A DNA stretch of 64,000 nt from Thermoanaerobaculia bacterium (GTDB lineage Bacteria > Acidobacteriota > Thermoanaerobaculia > UBA5066), in NCBI GenBank assembly GCA_022071945.1, contig JAJVIN010000006.1, positions 62,001 to 126,000 of the forward strand. Direction: 5' to 3'. The stretch's first letter is position 1. Every line of letters starts with the position of its first letter. The position numbers were made by a program, and so were the translations under genes. This document shows positions 42,664-51,205 of this stretch, piece after piece. The notes beneath the pieces are model-generated. The model was given only the letters and a program-made list of their open reading frames with translations, was not told the origin of the DNA and did no database searches.

Positions 42664-44871
42664 TCAGTACCAGTACTTCGTCTTTGCGGCCCAGTCACTC
42701 TTCGGGTACTTCTTCTTCAGGAGCTGAAACGCCGCCTTGGAGAGCCGAGACGTCGATTCGGCGGTACACCCGTATCGGGTCGCGCGAACCGCCAGATGAA
42801 GGGCCTCGGCCCCGCGGTCACCCGGGTCGAGCTTGTTCACGGCATCGATCACCGTCTGGGCGAGAAAGTCGGGGGCCGTCCCCTGTCCCTTCAGTCGTGC
42901 TGACTCCTCCCGGCCCTTCGCCAGCTCGACCGCCGGAACGAACATCCACGCTCCGGTGCTCTTCGGCGCCTCCGGCGAGACGGGCCCCCCGGCGCACCAC
43001 CAGTTGTCGCGGAAGCTGTCGATCTCCGCGAGAGCTTCTCGGCGCGGCAGACCAAACTCGACGTAGGGCCGCAGCCCCGGCTGGCGCAGGATCGCGAGGG
43101 CAGCGGCGAAGACCCTCCCGTCCCGCGACTTCGCAGCGGCGTGTTCTTCGAGGCCCGCGAGGAGCTCTGCTGGTCCATCCGAGAGGGCCTTGCGGAACTC
43201 GGCCGCCGCCTTCACGTCGTCGAGAAGCGCGGCCCGAACCCAGCCCGCCAGACTGATGCGCTTTCTCAAACCTTCGGGGATGTCCTTCGACGTCGAAGCC
43301 TCGACCCACCGCTCGAGGGGGAGCACACCGTTGAAGAGGGCGGCCCCGTCCTCGTCCAGTAGCGGCGCGATCGCTCGCTTCGGAGCATCAGGTGCTTCCT
43401 CGGAAGGAAGCTCGCGGCCATCTTCGTTGTAGCTGAACGTGGAGGGCAGGCGTCCCACGAATCGCAGGGCGTCCGTGAGGTTCGCCGAGAGTTGCAGCCT
43501 TGCCCTCTCCACCTCGTTTCGAGCGGATGGCGGGAGCCGGCTTCCGCCCACAAGGAGGGCGTCGAGCCGTTCCCGGGCCTCCCTGGGCTTCCCGGCGCCG
43601 GCTTCCAGCCGGGCCAGATGAAACGCCACCATGACGAATGCCGCCGAGCTGGGCGAGACCTTCTTCCCCGCCTCGATCAGGGCCGAGGCCTCGGGAGCGG
43701 CCGGCGTGGCCTTGGAGAGCCCCGCCACCAGCCAGGGGAGGGACTTGGTCTGGTTCCACCTGGTGAACGCCCGGGCGCGTGCCTCATCGGTCTCCGCCTG
43801 GAAGGTCAGGATCCAGTCCGTCAGCTCGTCCTTCCGCAAGGACTCCGGGACCGGCGACGGAAGCGTGTCGAGGGCGTAGGTGTAGTCGTCGAGGGAAGAC
43901 ATCAGGGCGGCCCCCGCTCCCTTCGCGAGCACTTCTTTCGACTTCTCGGCCGCGGCCGAGGCCGGATCCGACCGCAGGAGCGTGAAGGCGAGGAGCCGGC
44001 GGGAGGGCTCGTGGATCTTCTTTTTCGCGGGATCGGCCAGGATCGTCTCGAGCTCCTTTCGGGCTTTGCCCATCAGGTCTCTGTCGACACTCCCGCTCGT
44101 CACCGTGGCGCGGCGGATGATGGCCCGAACGGCGAGGTATGGAGCGAGGGAGCTCCAAGGAGACGCGGGATCGCGAGCAATCTCGCGAAAGGCGGTTTCG
44201 GCCTCCGCGTAGCTCCCCGAGTAAAAGAGGGCCGAGGCGATCTGGTAGGCGCGATCGGCCCGGGCCAGAGCCGGGGCGGAGGGAGGAAGAGGTTGCGGGA
44301 CCGTCCTCGGCCCCTCTCCTCCGCAGTTCGAGAAAACGGCGTCCTGGGCGGTGACCCAGTCTTTCAACACGGCGCTGGCCGTGCCGAGCACCTTCAGCCT
44401 CTCGTTCGCCGTCTGAGCAGCAGAGAGGAACGAGGAGGCGTTGCAGTTGAGGAACTCGAAGTAGAAGTCCGGGCCCGTCATCGTCTTGTGCCCGGAGATG
44501 TTCGGTCTGGCGCCCTTGCCCAGGATCGCGTCCCGAGCGTCGAACCACTTCTCCGAGGGAGCCGTCGTCACTTCCGAGGGGCTCGCGATTCCGAGGCGCT
44601 TGTCCCACAGGGCGATGACGGCAGCCTGTTCAGCCGCGTCGAGTCCGATCCCCGACAGATGGCGATACGCCACGGCCAGGTACGAGCGCGCGTACGAGGG
44701 CTTCGGGATCCCGAGCTTGCCCGAGGCGAAGTCCGAGAGCGGGAAATCGGGATGTGCCTGGTGAACGAAGATCGCGCTCTCGAAGAAGGGCCCGCAGGCC
44801 AGGGTCCGGAGCGGAATCGAAAACACGAGAATTCCCAGAAGGCCGAGGAGAAGTCTCGACGTCTTTTTCAT
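42664..44871 (-). CDS. Large exported protein of unknown function (CGP family)
   Basis: The product is about 735 residues from the ATG at 44871; a GTG at 44880 is an alternative. A signal peptide ends near RTLACGPFFE, where Cys may be a lipidation site or a disulfide partner. The rest is rich in Ala/Leu helices of TPR-like character (for example YQIASALFYSGSYAEAETAF) with no catalytic motif. It resembles in layout the protein encoded at 56547-58547, which also starts its mature part with a CGP motif. It is 4 bp upstream of the PBP gene and cotranscribed, so an envelope role is plausible but unproven. Confidence 0.7.
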   Translation of the reverse strand: MKKTSRLLLGLLGILVFSIPLRTLACGPFFESAIFVHQAHPDFPLSDFASGKLGIPKPSYARSYLAVAYRHLSGIGLDAAEQAAVIALWDKRLGIASPSEVTTAPSEKWFDARDAILGKGARPNISGHKTMTGPDFYFEFLNCNASSFLSAAQTANERLKVLGTASAVLKDWVTAQDAVFSNCGGEGPRTVPQPLPPSAPALARADRAYQIASALFYSGSYAEAETAFREIARDPASPWSSLAPYLAVRAIIRRATVTSGSVDRDLMGKARKELETILADPAKKKIHEPSRRLLAFTLLRSDPASAAAEKSKEVLAKGAGAALMSSLDDYTYALDTLPSPVPESLRKDELTDWILTFQAETDEARARAFTRWNQTKSLPWLVAGLSKATPAAPEASALIEAGKKVSPSSAAFVMVAFHLARLEAGAGKPREARERLDALLVGGSRLPPSARNEVERARLQLSANLTDALRFVGRLPSTFSYNEDGRELPSEEAPDAPKRAIAPLLDEDGAALFNGVLPLERWVEASTSKDIPEGLRKRISLAGWVRAALLDDVKAAAEFRKALSDGPAELLAGLEEHAAAKSRDGRVFAAALAILRQPGLRPYVEFGLPRREALAEIDSFRDNWWCAGGPVSPEAPKSTGAWMFVPAVELAKGREESARLKGQGTAPDFLAQTVIDAVNKLDPGDRGAEALHLAVRATRYGCTAESTSRLSKAAFQLLKKKYPKSDWAAKTKYWY

Positions 44872-44914
44872 GGTTCTCACTTCCGAGTATCGTCCATCAG
44901 GCCCGGAGCAGGTC

Positions 44915-46183
44915 TCAGGGCTGTGAACCGGGTGGGGCCGAGGGTTTCGGCCGCTTCTGGTAGCGGTCCCGAAGGCGCTTGTGCCGGTCTTGAAGGTCGA
45001 TCGATTCGCCCCGGTGATAGAGCGCCTCCACCCGGGAGCGCAGATCCAGCGGGTCTCCGCTCCAGACGGCGAAGCTGGCTTCCTTACCCGGATCGAGGCT
45101 CCCGATCGAGCCTTCCAGCCCGAAGATCTTGGCCGGGTTCAGAGTCACGGCCTGCAGGGCAGAAAGCCGCGGCAGCCCGCCCCCGGCGGCAGAGGCGGCA
45201 TGATGGTTGATGTTGCGGGCGGAGCTGGGGTCCGATCTGCCGGCCCCGATCGCGACCAGCACACCAGCCTTGACGAGCTCCGCCGCGGCCGTCTGGTAGA
45301 CGTCGTAGGGCTCGTCCTTGCGGACGGGAACCTCCAGTACGGACTCGAGGATCACCGGGATCTTCCTCTGGGCGAGCTTCTGGGCGACGCGCGCCGAATC
45401 TGGTCCACTCGCGAGGATCACGCGGATGCCGGTCACACCGAGCTCTTCATCGACCCACCGAAGCGCCCGGTTGATCTGCAGCAGGGACGGCGCCCGGATC
45501 AGAAGGGGGAGCCTGCCTTCCAGGACCGGGAGGAGAGCCTCGACGGCCGGGTTCCTGGCCGAAACGGGACCCGCGCTCCGGGCGGCCTGGTACGTCCTGG
45601 CCGCCTCGAAGGCGTCGTTCAGCTTTCGAATGGCCTCATCCCGTTTCTTCCGGGCCTTCTCGAGCTTTTCGAGCTCCGACGTGGAATCGAGCCGCATGTC
45701 CGGCCACTCGATGACGAGCGCAGCGGGGCACTTCAGGCAAGCATCCTCGCGCGTGTAGCCATCCAGACGGACCGCCGAGATCGCACCGGGGATCACGGAT
45801 CCCGATGGCGCGACGGCTCCGAACAGGACTCCCCCGCTGCGCGCAACCGGGATGAGCTCGGAATCGAAATTGATGGCGATCTCCGGCCTCGCCTCGGGGT
45901 TGGTGGGCCCCATTTCCCTGAAATCCAACGTCGCCCCGACGAGCTCGATCTCGACGAGACCGAGGGTGGTCAGGGGGAGGAAGAATGCCGGCGCGATCTG
46001 CTTGCCGGTCACATCGATGACCTTGGCGCCCGGAGGCACCGGCAAGGAAGCGTCCCCTGTCGCCACGATTCGGGACCCGTCCACGATCAGAGTGCCCGAT
46101 GGCATGGCCGGCCCCGAGGCGGTGTGGATCATGGCGCCCTTCAGGACGATGACCGAGGCCAGGAGGGCGTGTACGGCGGCCAT
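44915..46183 (-). CDS. Amidohydrolase-like exported protein lacking the HxH metal motif
   Basis: The product is about 422 residues from the ATG at 46183, which overlaps the TGA of the upstream amidohydrolase gene (TGATG). A signal-like N-terminus is followed by an amidohydrolase frame: GTLIVDGSRIVATG, VIDVTGKQIAPAF, and at the end NPAKIFGLEGSIGSLDPGKE. Where active enzymes have HxH after the first barrel strand there is FFLPLTTLGL. A coiled-coil insert (about 165-195) is unusual. It probably works as a partner of the larger upstream protein rather than as an enzyme on its own. Confidence 0.75.
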   Translation of the reverse strand: MAAVHALLASVIVLKGAMIHTASGPAMPSGTLIVDGSRIVATGDASLPVPPGAKVIDVTGKQIAPAFFLPLTTLGLVEIELVGATLDFREMGPTNPEARPEIAINFDSELIPVARSGGVLFGAVAPSGSVIPGAISAVRLDGYTREDACLKCPAALVIEWPDMRLDSTSELEKLEKARKKRDEAIRKLNDAFEAARTYQAARSAGPVSARNPAVEALLPVLEGRLPLLIRAPSLLQINRALRWVDEELGVTGIRVILASGPDSARVAQKLAQRKIPVILESVLEVPVRKDEPYDVYQTAAAELVKAGVLVAIGAGRSDPSSARNINHHAASAAGGGLPRLSALQAVTLNPAKIFGLEGSIGSLDPGKEASFAVWSGDPLDLRSRVEALYHRGESIDLQDRHKRLRDRYQKRPKPSAPPGSQP

Positions 46184-49100
46184 CAGTGAACCTCTCCTTC
46201 CCGTCCATCGAGACACCCGTGCCGGGGACGCTTCGGCCGATCCGGTTCCCGCGAGGCCTCACCTCGAGCCAGGGCTTTTCTGGCCAGGGTGATCAGGTCT
46301 TCCTTCTCGGCGTCCAGAAGCTCGCGGGTTCTGAGGTCCTCGGCGCGATCGAAGTACTTCTTCCCCTCGATCCAGGTCTCGAGAACAGCCGAGGCCGGGT
46401 CGAGGGGCGACCCCGACCAGAGGACGAAGTCTGCGTCCTTGCCCGCCTCGAGCGAGCCCGTGCGCGCCGCGATCCCGAGCTGCATGGCCGGGTTCGCCGT
46501 CACGAGCGCGAGGGCCTCCTCGTCGGTGAAGTTCCCGTACTTGACCGCCTTGCCCGCCTCGGGGCCCAGACGCCGTGCGAGCTCGTCCGAGTCGGAGTTG
46601 TAGGACACCGTCACGCCCCTCTGCTTCAGGATCGAGGCGTTGTAGGGGATCGCGTCATAGACCTCGAACTTGTAGGCCCACCAGTCCGAGAAGACGGACG
46701 CCCCCGCCCCGTGGGCCGCAATCTCATCGGCGACCTTGTAGGCATCGAGGGCGTGCTGGAACGTTCCGATCTTCACCCCGAACTCCTCGCAGAGCCTGAT
46801 GAGATCGAGGATCTCCTGCTTGACGTACGCGTGGGAGTGGATGCGCCGCTTGCCCTCCAGGATCTCGGCGATGGCATCGAGCTCTAGATCCGTCCGGACC
46901 GGCATGGGCGTCTGACCCGCCTTTCGGGCCGCCTCGGCCGCCTTCTGCCTTTCGCGATAGTCGAGCGCCGCCTGGAACCGCTGGCGAATGAGCGCGCTCA
47001 CGCCCATCCGGGTCTGTGGATACGAACGCGGCTCGCCCGGCGCGTTGGCGCCTTTCGGGTTCTCTCCAAGGGCGAACTTGATTCCCGCCGGCGCGTCGGC
47101 AAGAAGGAGCTTCTCGGGACCCGAGCCGTATTTCAGCTTGACCACCGTGCTCTGTCCCCCGATGGCATTTGCCGAGCCGTGAAGGGCGTGAAACGTGGTC
47201 AGGCCGCCCGCCAGCTGCCAGTAGATCGCCGGGTCGAAGGGGTCGAGCACGTCCGACGTCCGCACGTCCGCGGAGATGTTCTCCGAGTACTCGTTGACGT
47301 CGCCGTCGAGTGCCGTGTGGCTATGGCAGTCGATGAGCCCGGCAGTGAGGTGCTTGCCGGTTCCGTCGATCTCGACGGAGGAGGCCGCAACCGTCTGTGG
47401 AATCGCGAGATCTTTCCCCACGGCGGAGACCTTTCCGTCAAGGACGAGGAGATCCGCGACGGACTTCCCGGAGGGCCCAGAGGTCCAAACGGTCGCATTC
47501 CTGACGAGGACGGCCCTGGGCTCGGCAAGGGGCCGGGCGAATCGCTGGGGCAGCGGACGGACGTCAGAGGTCGAGGACTCCTCGGTTGCGTCTGCCGGCT
47601 GTGTCGATGCGTCGAGAGGTGGTTCCTTCTCCCCTCTCTTGATGACGGCTTCTCCCTTGCGGTCCGCGAGTCTCACGAGGAGCGAGAGTCCATCGAGAGT
47701 GGCCGTGCCCGAGACAGGTCCAGGAGCCATGAGGAAGAGCGCGCCGTCGGCCTCGAACTCGTAGCGGTCCTCGCGAGCCGTGAGCCCGAAGGGCTGGGCT
47801 TTCTCCCCCACGATGAGGGTGGCCGGCTTGGACCCTTGCGCCTTCTTGAACTCGAGGCGGAGCCCCTCAACGAGGAAGGTCCCCGAAGGAAGAGTCTCTT
47901 TCTGCCTCACCTCGTGACGAAAGCCGTCGATCCAGGTCTCGACAACCCTCGATCCCTTCTCGAAGAGCCTCCCCTTGACGACGACGAGGTTGGCGATTCG
48001 TCCGGGAGCGAGCTCTCCGATCCGGTTGCTCACGCCGTACATCGCCGCGGGAACCGTCGTGAAGGCCGCCAGGAGATCATCCGCCGAGAATCCGCGCGCG
48101 CGGACCTTCTGGAGGCGCGACGGCAGCTCGTCGAGATGGGTGAGACCGTGGGTGGTCAGCGCCACGTTCAATCCCATCTGACGCATCCAGTAGGGGTTGG
48201 AGGGGGCGCGATCCCAGGCCCTGAGGCCCGGAAGCGTGACGTCGAGCCAGGCATCGTCATCAGCGGGTGCGGGCACGCGGGGAAAGTCGAGGGTCAGGAT
48301 CAGATCGGGCCGGACAGCCTTGACTTCGTCGGCGAGAAGATAGGCATCCGAGGCGCCCACGTATCGCGCCTTGAGGTTGAAGTCCCGGGCAAGACCTGCC
48401 GCCCTCAACAGGGCGAGGACTCCGGGAGTCTCGAAAAAGACTGGTTCCTGGCCTGAAGCGGCATCAGCAAAGGCCGCCCAGGACTGGCGAAACTCTGGCC
48501 GCGCCTTCCCCGAGGGATTCGCGGCATAGGCCTGAGACGCTTCCTTCCACCATTTCGCATCGAGGATCGTCTGACGGATGAAGGCCACCATTCCCATCTT
48601 CGAGACGGGCGCCTCCTCGATTTCCTTTTTCGAGACGGGATCCAGGACGACGACCTGGCCGGCTCGATCCTGGATCACGGTTTTCTCGAGATCCCCGTCT
48701 CCGAGCGAGACGAGGGCGCCCTGGCCCCGAAAGACCCCTCTTTCGGGAACGGCCGCGACGACGGTGAAGCCGAGGGAGAGGAACTCCTCTCGGACGTCGC
48801 TTCTGATCTCGAGGCTCTCGACCACTTTGTGCTGAGCAAGGAGAGCCGGCGCCTTCTTCTCCGTCTGTCGCCCGGTCGGCCCGGACAGAGTCTCGCCGGT
48901 CTCTTCCTCTGGATGTTGGCCACGGGGTGACGCGCCCGAAAGCCGGTTGACCCGGACGAAGGGATCGATCAGCCCCGGGTAGATCGTTCGTCCGGAGAGG
49001 TCGACGACGACCGCATCCTTGGGCACCGGAATGCCCGATCCCACGGACTCGATGAGTCCCTGGCGCACGACGATCGTGCCTCGCTCGACGAGCTTGCCGG

Positions 49101-49215
49101 GTGCCGGAACGATGCGGGCATTCGTCAAGGCATAGACACGGGGGAGTTCGACGTCCGCGCGTGCCAGAAACCCGATCGAAAGGAGTGTGAGAAGGAGAAG
49201 CCTAGAACGGTTCAT
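46183..49215 (-). CDS. Exported double amidohydrolase-family protein
   Basis: The product is about 1010 residues with a signal peptide (MNRSRLLLLTLLSIGFLARA). The N-terminal half is an amidohydrolase-like frame without HxH (TIYPGLIDPFVRV). The C-terminal half (about 560-960) has the metal motif GLIDCHSHTAL, further His in RIHSHAY and FQHALDAY, a late Asp in SYNSDSDE, and the closing RTGSLEAGKDADFVLWSG. It should hydrolyse amide or peptide-like bonds in the periplasm; the substrate is unknown. It is coupled to the smaller paralogue downstream and lies just after an S9 peptidase gene, suggesting a peptide-degrading cluster. Confidence 0.85.
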   Translation of the reverse strand: MNRSRLLLLTLLSIGFLARADVELPRVYALTNARIVPAPGKLVERGTIVVRQGLIESVGSGIPVPKDAVVVDLSGRTIYPGLIDPFVRVNRLSGASPRGQHPEEETGETLSGPTGRQTEKKAPALLAQHKVVESLEIRSDVREEFLSLGFTVVAAVPERGVFRGQGALVSLGDGDLEKTVIQDRAGQVVVLDPVSKKEIEEAPVSKMGMVAFIRQTILDAKWWKEASQAYAANPSGKARPEFRQSWAAFADAASGQEPVFFETPGVLALLRAAGLARDFNLKARYVGASDAYLLADEVKAVRPDLILTLDFPRVPAPADDDAWLDVTLPGLRAWDRAPSNPYWMRQMGLNVALTTHGLTHLDELPSRLQKVRARGFSADDLLAAFTTVPAAMYGVSNRIGELAPGRIANLVVVKGRLFEKGSRVVETWIDGFRHEVRQKETLPSGTFLVEGLRLEFKKAQGSKPATLIVGEKAQPFGLTAREDRYEFEADGALFLMAPGPVSGTATLDGLSLLVRLADRKGEAVIKRGEKEPPLDASTQPADATEESSTSDVRPLPQRFARPLAEPRAVLVRNATVWTSGPSGKSVADLLVLDGKVSAVGKDLAIPQTVAASSVEIDGTGKHLTAGLIDCHSHTALDGDVNEYSENISADVRTSDVLDPFDPAIYWQLAGGLTTFHALHGSANAIGGQSTVVKLKYGSGPEKLLLADAPAGIKFALGENPKGANAPGEPRSYPQTRMGVSALIRQRFQAALDYRERQKAAEAARKAGQTPMPVRTDLELDAIAEILEGKRRIHSHAYVKQEILDLIRLCEEFGVKIGTFQHALDAYKVADEIAAHGAGASVFSDWWAYKFEVYDAIPYNASILKQRGVTVSYNSDSDELARRLGPEAGKAVKYGNFTDEEALALVTANPAMQLGIAARTGSLEAGKDADFVLWSGSPLDPASAVLETWIEGKKYFDRAEDLRTRELLDAEKEDLITLARKALARGEASREPDRPKRPRHGCLDGREGEVH

Positions 49216-49236
49216 CACCGAGGTGGGAGGTTACTT

Positions 49237-51198
49237 CTACTTCAGGAGGAATTCCTCGATGAACCTTATGGAGGCGAGCTCCTGGAAGTCCCGGTTCGCC
49301 TTCTTGTTGAACCCGTGGCCCTCGTCCTTGGCCATGAGGTACCAGACGGGACCGCCGTTCTTCTTGATCTCGGCGACCATCTGCTCGGCCTCGGGGAGAG
49401 GAACCCGCGGGTCGTTCTTTCCCTGGATCACGAAGAGCGGCTTCGTGATCTTCTTGGCATTGGTCAAGGGCGAGATCGCGAGCAGGAACTCACGCATCTT
49501 CGGATCGCGCTCGTCCCCGTACTCGACCCTTCGAAGGTCCCGCCGGTAGCTTTCGGTCTTCTCGAGGAACGTCACGAAGTTCGAGATCCCGACGATGTCG
49601 ATTCCGGCCCTGAGCCTGTCGTTGTAGTGGGTCATGCAGGCGAGGGTCATGTACCCGCCGTACGAGCCTCCCTGCACCATCACGCGGGAGGAATCCAGGT
49701 CTTTTCTGGTGGCGATCCAGTCGAGAAGGGCGCCGATGTCCTTGACCGAGTCCTCGCGCAAGAACCCGTTGTCCAGGGCCAGGAAGGTCTTCCCGAATCC
49801 CGCGGAGCCCCTGACGTTGGGGAGGATCAGGACGACGCCGAGCTCGTTGAGCAGGAAGTTGGCCCGGCCGAGGAAGACCGGCTGGGACTGGCCTTCCGGC
49901 CCGCCATGGATATCGATGATGACGGGCCTGGGGCCCTCGAACTTCGCGGGCGGCCGGTAGAGGAACCCGGTGATGTTGAGGCCGTCGAAGCTCTTCCACG
50001 AGATGGGCTCGGCATCGGCAAAGGCGGACGGCGGGAGTCCGCCCGTCTCGCTCTCCGTCCAGCGCACGACCTTCGATTTCGTCCCGAGGACCGTGTCGAG
50101 AGAGTAGACGTCGGACGGGGAGCGCCCGTGGGCGAACGTGAAGGCGAGGTCCCGAGAGTTGGAATGGAACTCGAACGTCCCGATCACTCCCGCGGGGAGC
50201 TTGGGAAGGGAGAGGTCCTTTTTCGTCCTCAGGTCGAGGACCTTCAGCCGTTCGACTCCGGCCTCGTTGACGACGTAGGCGAGCTTCGTGCCGTCTTCCG
50301 AGAGGTCGAAGCCCCCGACATCCCACTTCGAGTCGGTGGGCACCAGCTTCCAGGCTCGGGTTGCGAGGTCGACGTAGAAGAGGCGGCGGAATTCGGAGTC
50401 ACGGTCCGAGGTGATGTAGACGCCCTTTCCGTCCTTGCTGAACGCGGCGCGGCCATAGGCAACCTTGGCGGCCGATTCAGGCGTGAACAGCGTCTTCTTT
50501 CCGGTCGCGACGTCCACGAGGTGATAGCGGGACTCGTTTGCCGAGATGTACTCGGCGACGAGCAGCGTCTTCTCGTCTTTCGACCAGTCGACGGCTGCCC
50601 ATCCACCCCCCTCGACCGCGAGGACCAACCTCTCGGACTTGGGATCCGCCGGGTCGACGACGTAGATGTCCGTGTCCTTCTTCGTCCGCTTGGTCGACTG
50701 GTAGGCAAGCCACTTGCCCGACGGGGAAAAGACCCCGCCCTGGTTGCGAGAGGTCCCGTCCGTCCACATCTTGACGGCTCCGGTCGCGGCGTCGCGCCAG
50801 TAGCCCTGATAGAACTCGCTCCCCCCCACGTCCTTCATGAAGAAGAAGCCGTCCGCTGACTTTGGCCGCCACGTGGCTCCGGTGACTCTCTCTCGGAAGA
50901 AGGTCAGCTGCTTGCGGGCCCCCATCGGAACGGAGACCTGGTGGAGCTGGACCGTGTCGCCGAATCGCGTGGAGATCAAGATCTCCTTTTTCACCGGATG
51001 CCAGGCAGCAAACGAGGCGGCTCGTGTCTCCAGAAACGGAGCCACGCGATCCCTCAGAGATTTCGGAATCGCGGGCACCCCTTCGGACACGAGGGAATCG
51101 GGAGGCGCGACGGTGTCGTCCTGCGCAGACACCTGGAAAGGTGAAGCGATCAGGAGGGCCAGGATCGCGGAACGGAAGACCACTCGGGCGGGCTTCAT
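49237..51198 (-). CDS. Exported S9-family prolyl oligopeptidase
   Basis: The product is about 653 residues from the ATG at 51198, which is followed by a signal peptide ending near VSAQDD; the longer frame to 51267 would overlap the GreA-like gene. A beta-propeller of WD/TolB-like repeats (about 60-390) precedes an alpha/beta-hydrolase domain. The nucleophile is in VQGGSYGGYM, the acid Asp in IQGKNDPRVPLPEA and the His in KDEGHGF. It cleaves short peptides, probably after proline or alanine, in the periplasm. It is in the same orientation as the amidohydrolases, 21 bp upstream of them. Confidence 0.93.
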   Translation of the reverse strand: MKPARVVFRSAILALLIASPFQVSAQDDTVAPPDSLVSEGVPAIPKSLRDRVAPFLETRAASFAAWHPVKKEILISTRFGDTVQLHQVSVPMGARKQLTFFRERVTGATWRPKSADGFFFMKDVGGSEFYQGYWRDAATGAVKMWTDGTSRNQGGVFSPSGKWLAYQSTKRTKKDTDIYVVDPADPKSERLVLAVEGGGWAAVDWSKDEKTLLVAEYISANESRYHLVDVATGKKTLFTPESAAKVAYGRAAFSKDGKGVYITSDRDSEFRRLFYVDLATRAWKLVPTDSKWDVGGFDLSEDGTKLAYVVNEAGVERLKVLDLRTKKDLSLPKLPAGVIGTFEFHSNSRDLAFTFAHGRSPSDVYSLDTVLGTKSKVVRWTESETGGLPPSAFADAEPISWKSFDGLNITGFLYRPPAKFEGPRPVIIDIHGGPEGQSQPVFLGRANFLLNELGVVLILPNVRGSAGFGKTFLALDNGFLREDSVKDIGALLDWIATRKDLDSSRVMVQGGSYGGYMTLACMTHYNDRLRAGIDIVGISNFVTFLEKTESYRRDLRRVEYGDERDPKMREFLLAISPLTNAKKITKPLFVIQGKNDPRVPLPEAEQMVAEIKKNGGPVWYLMAKDEGHGFNKKANRDFQELASIRFIEEFLLK

Positions 51199-51205
51199 GT
51201 CGTGA

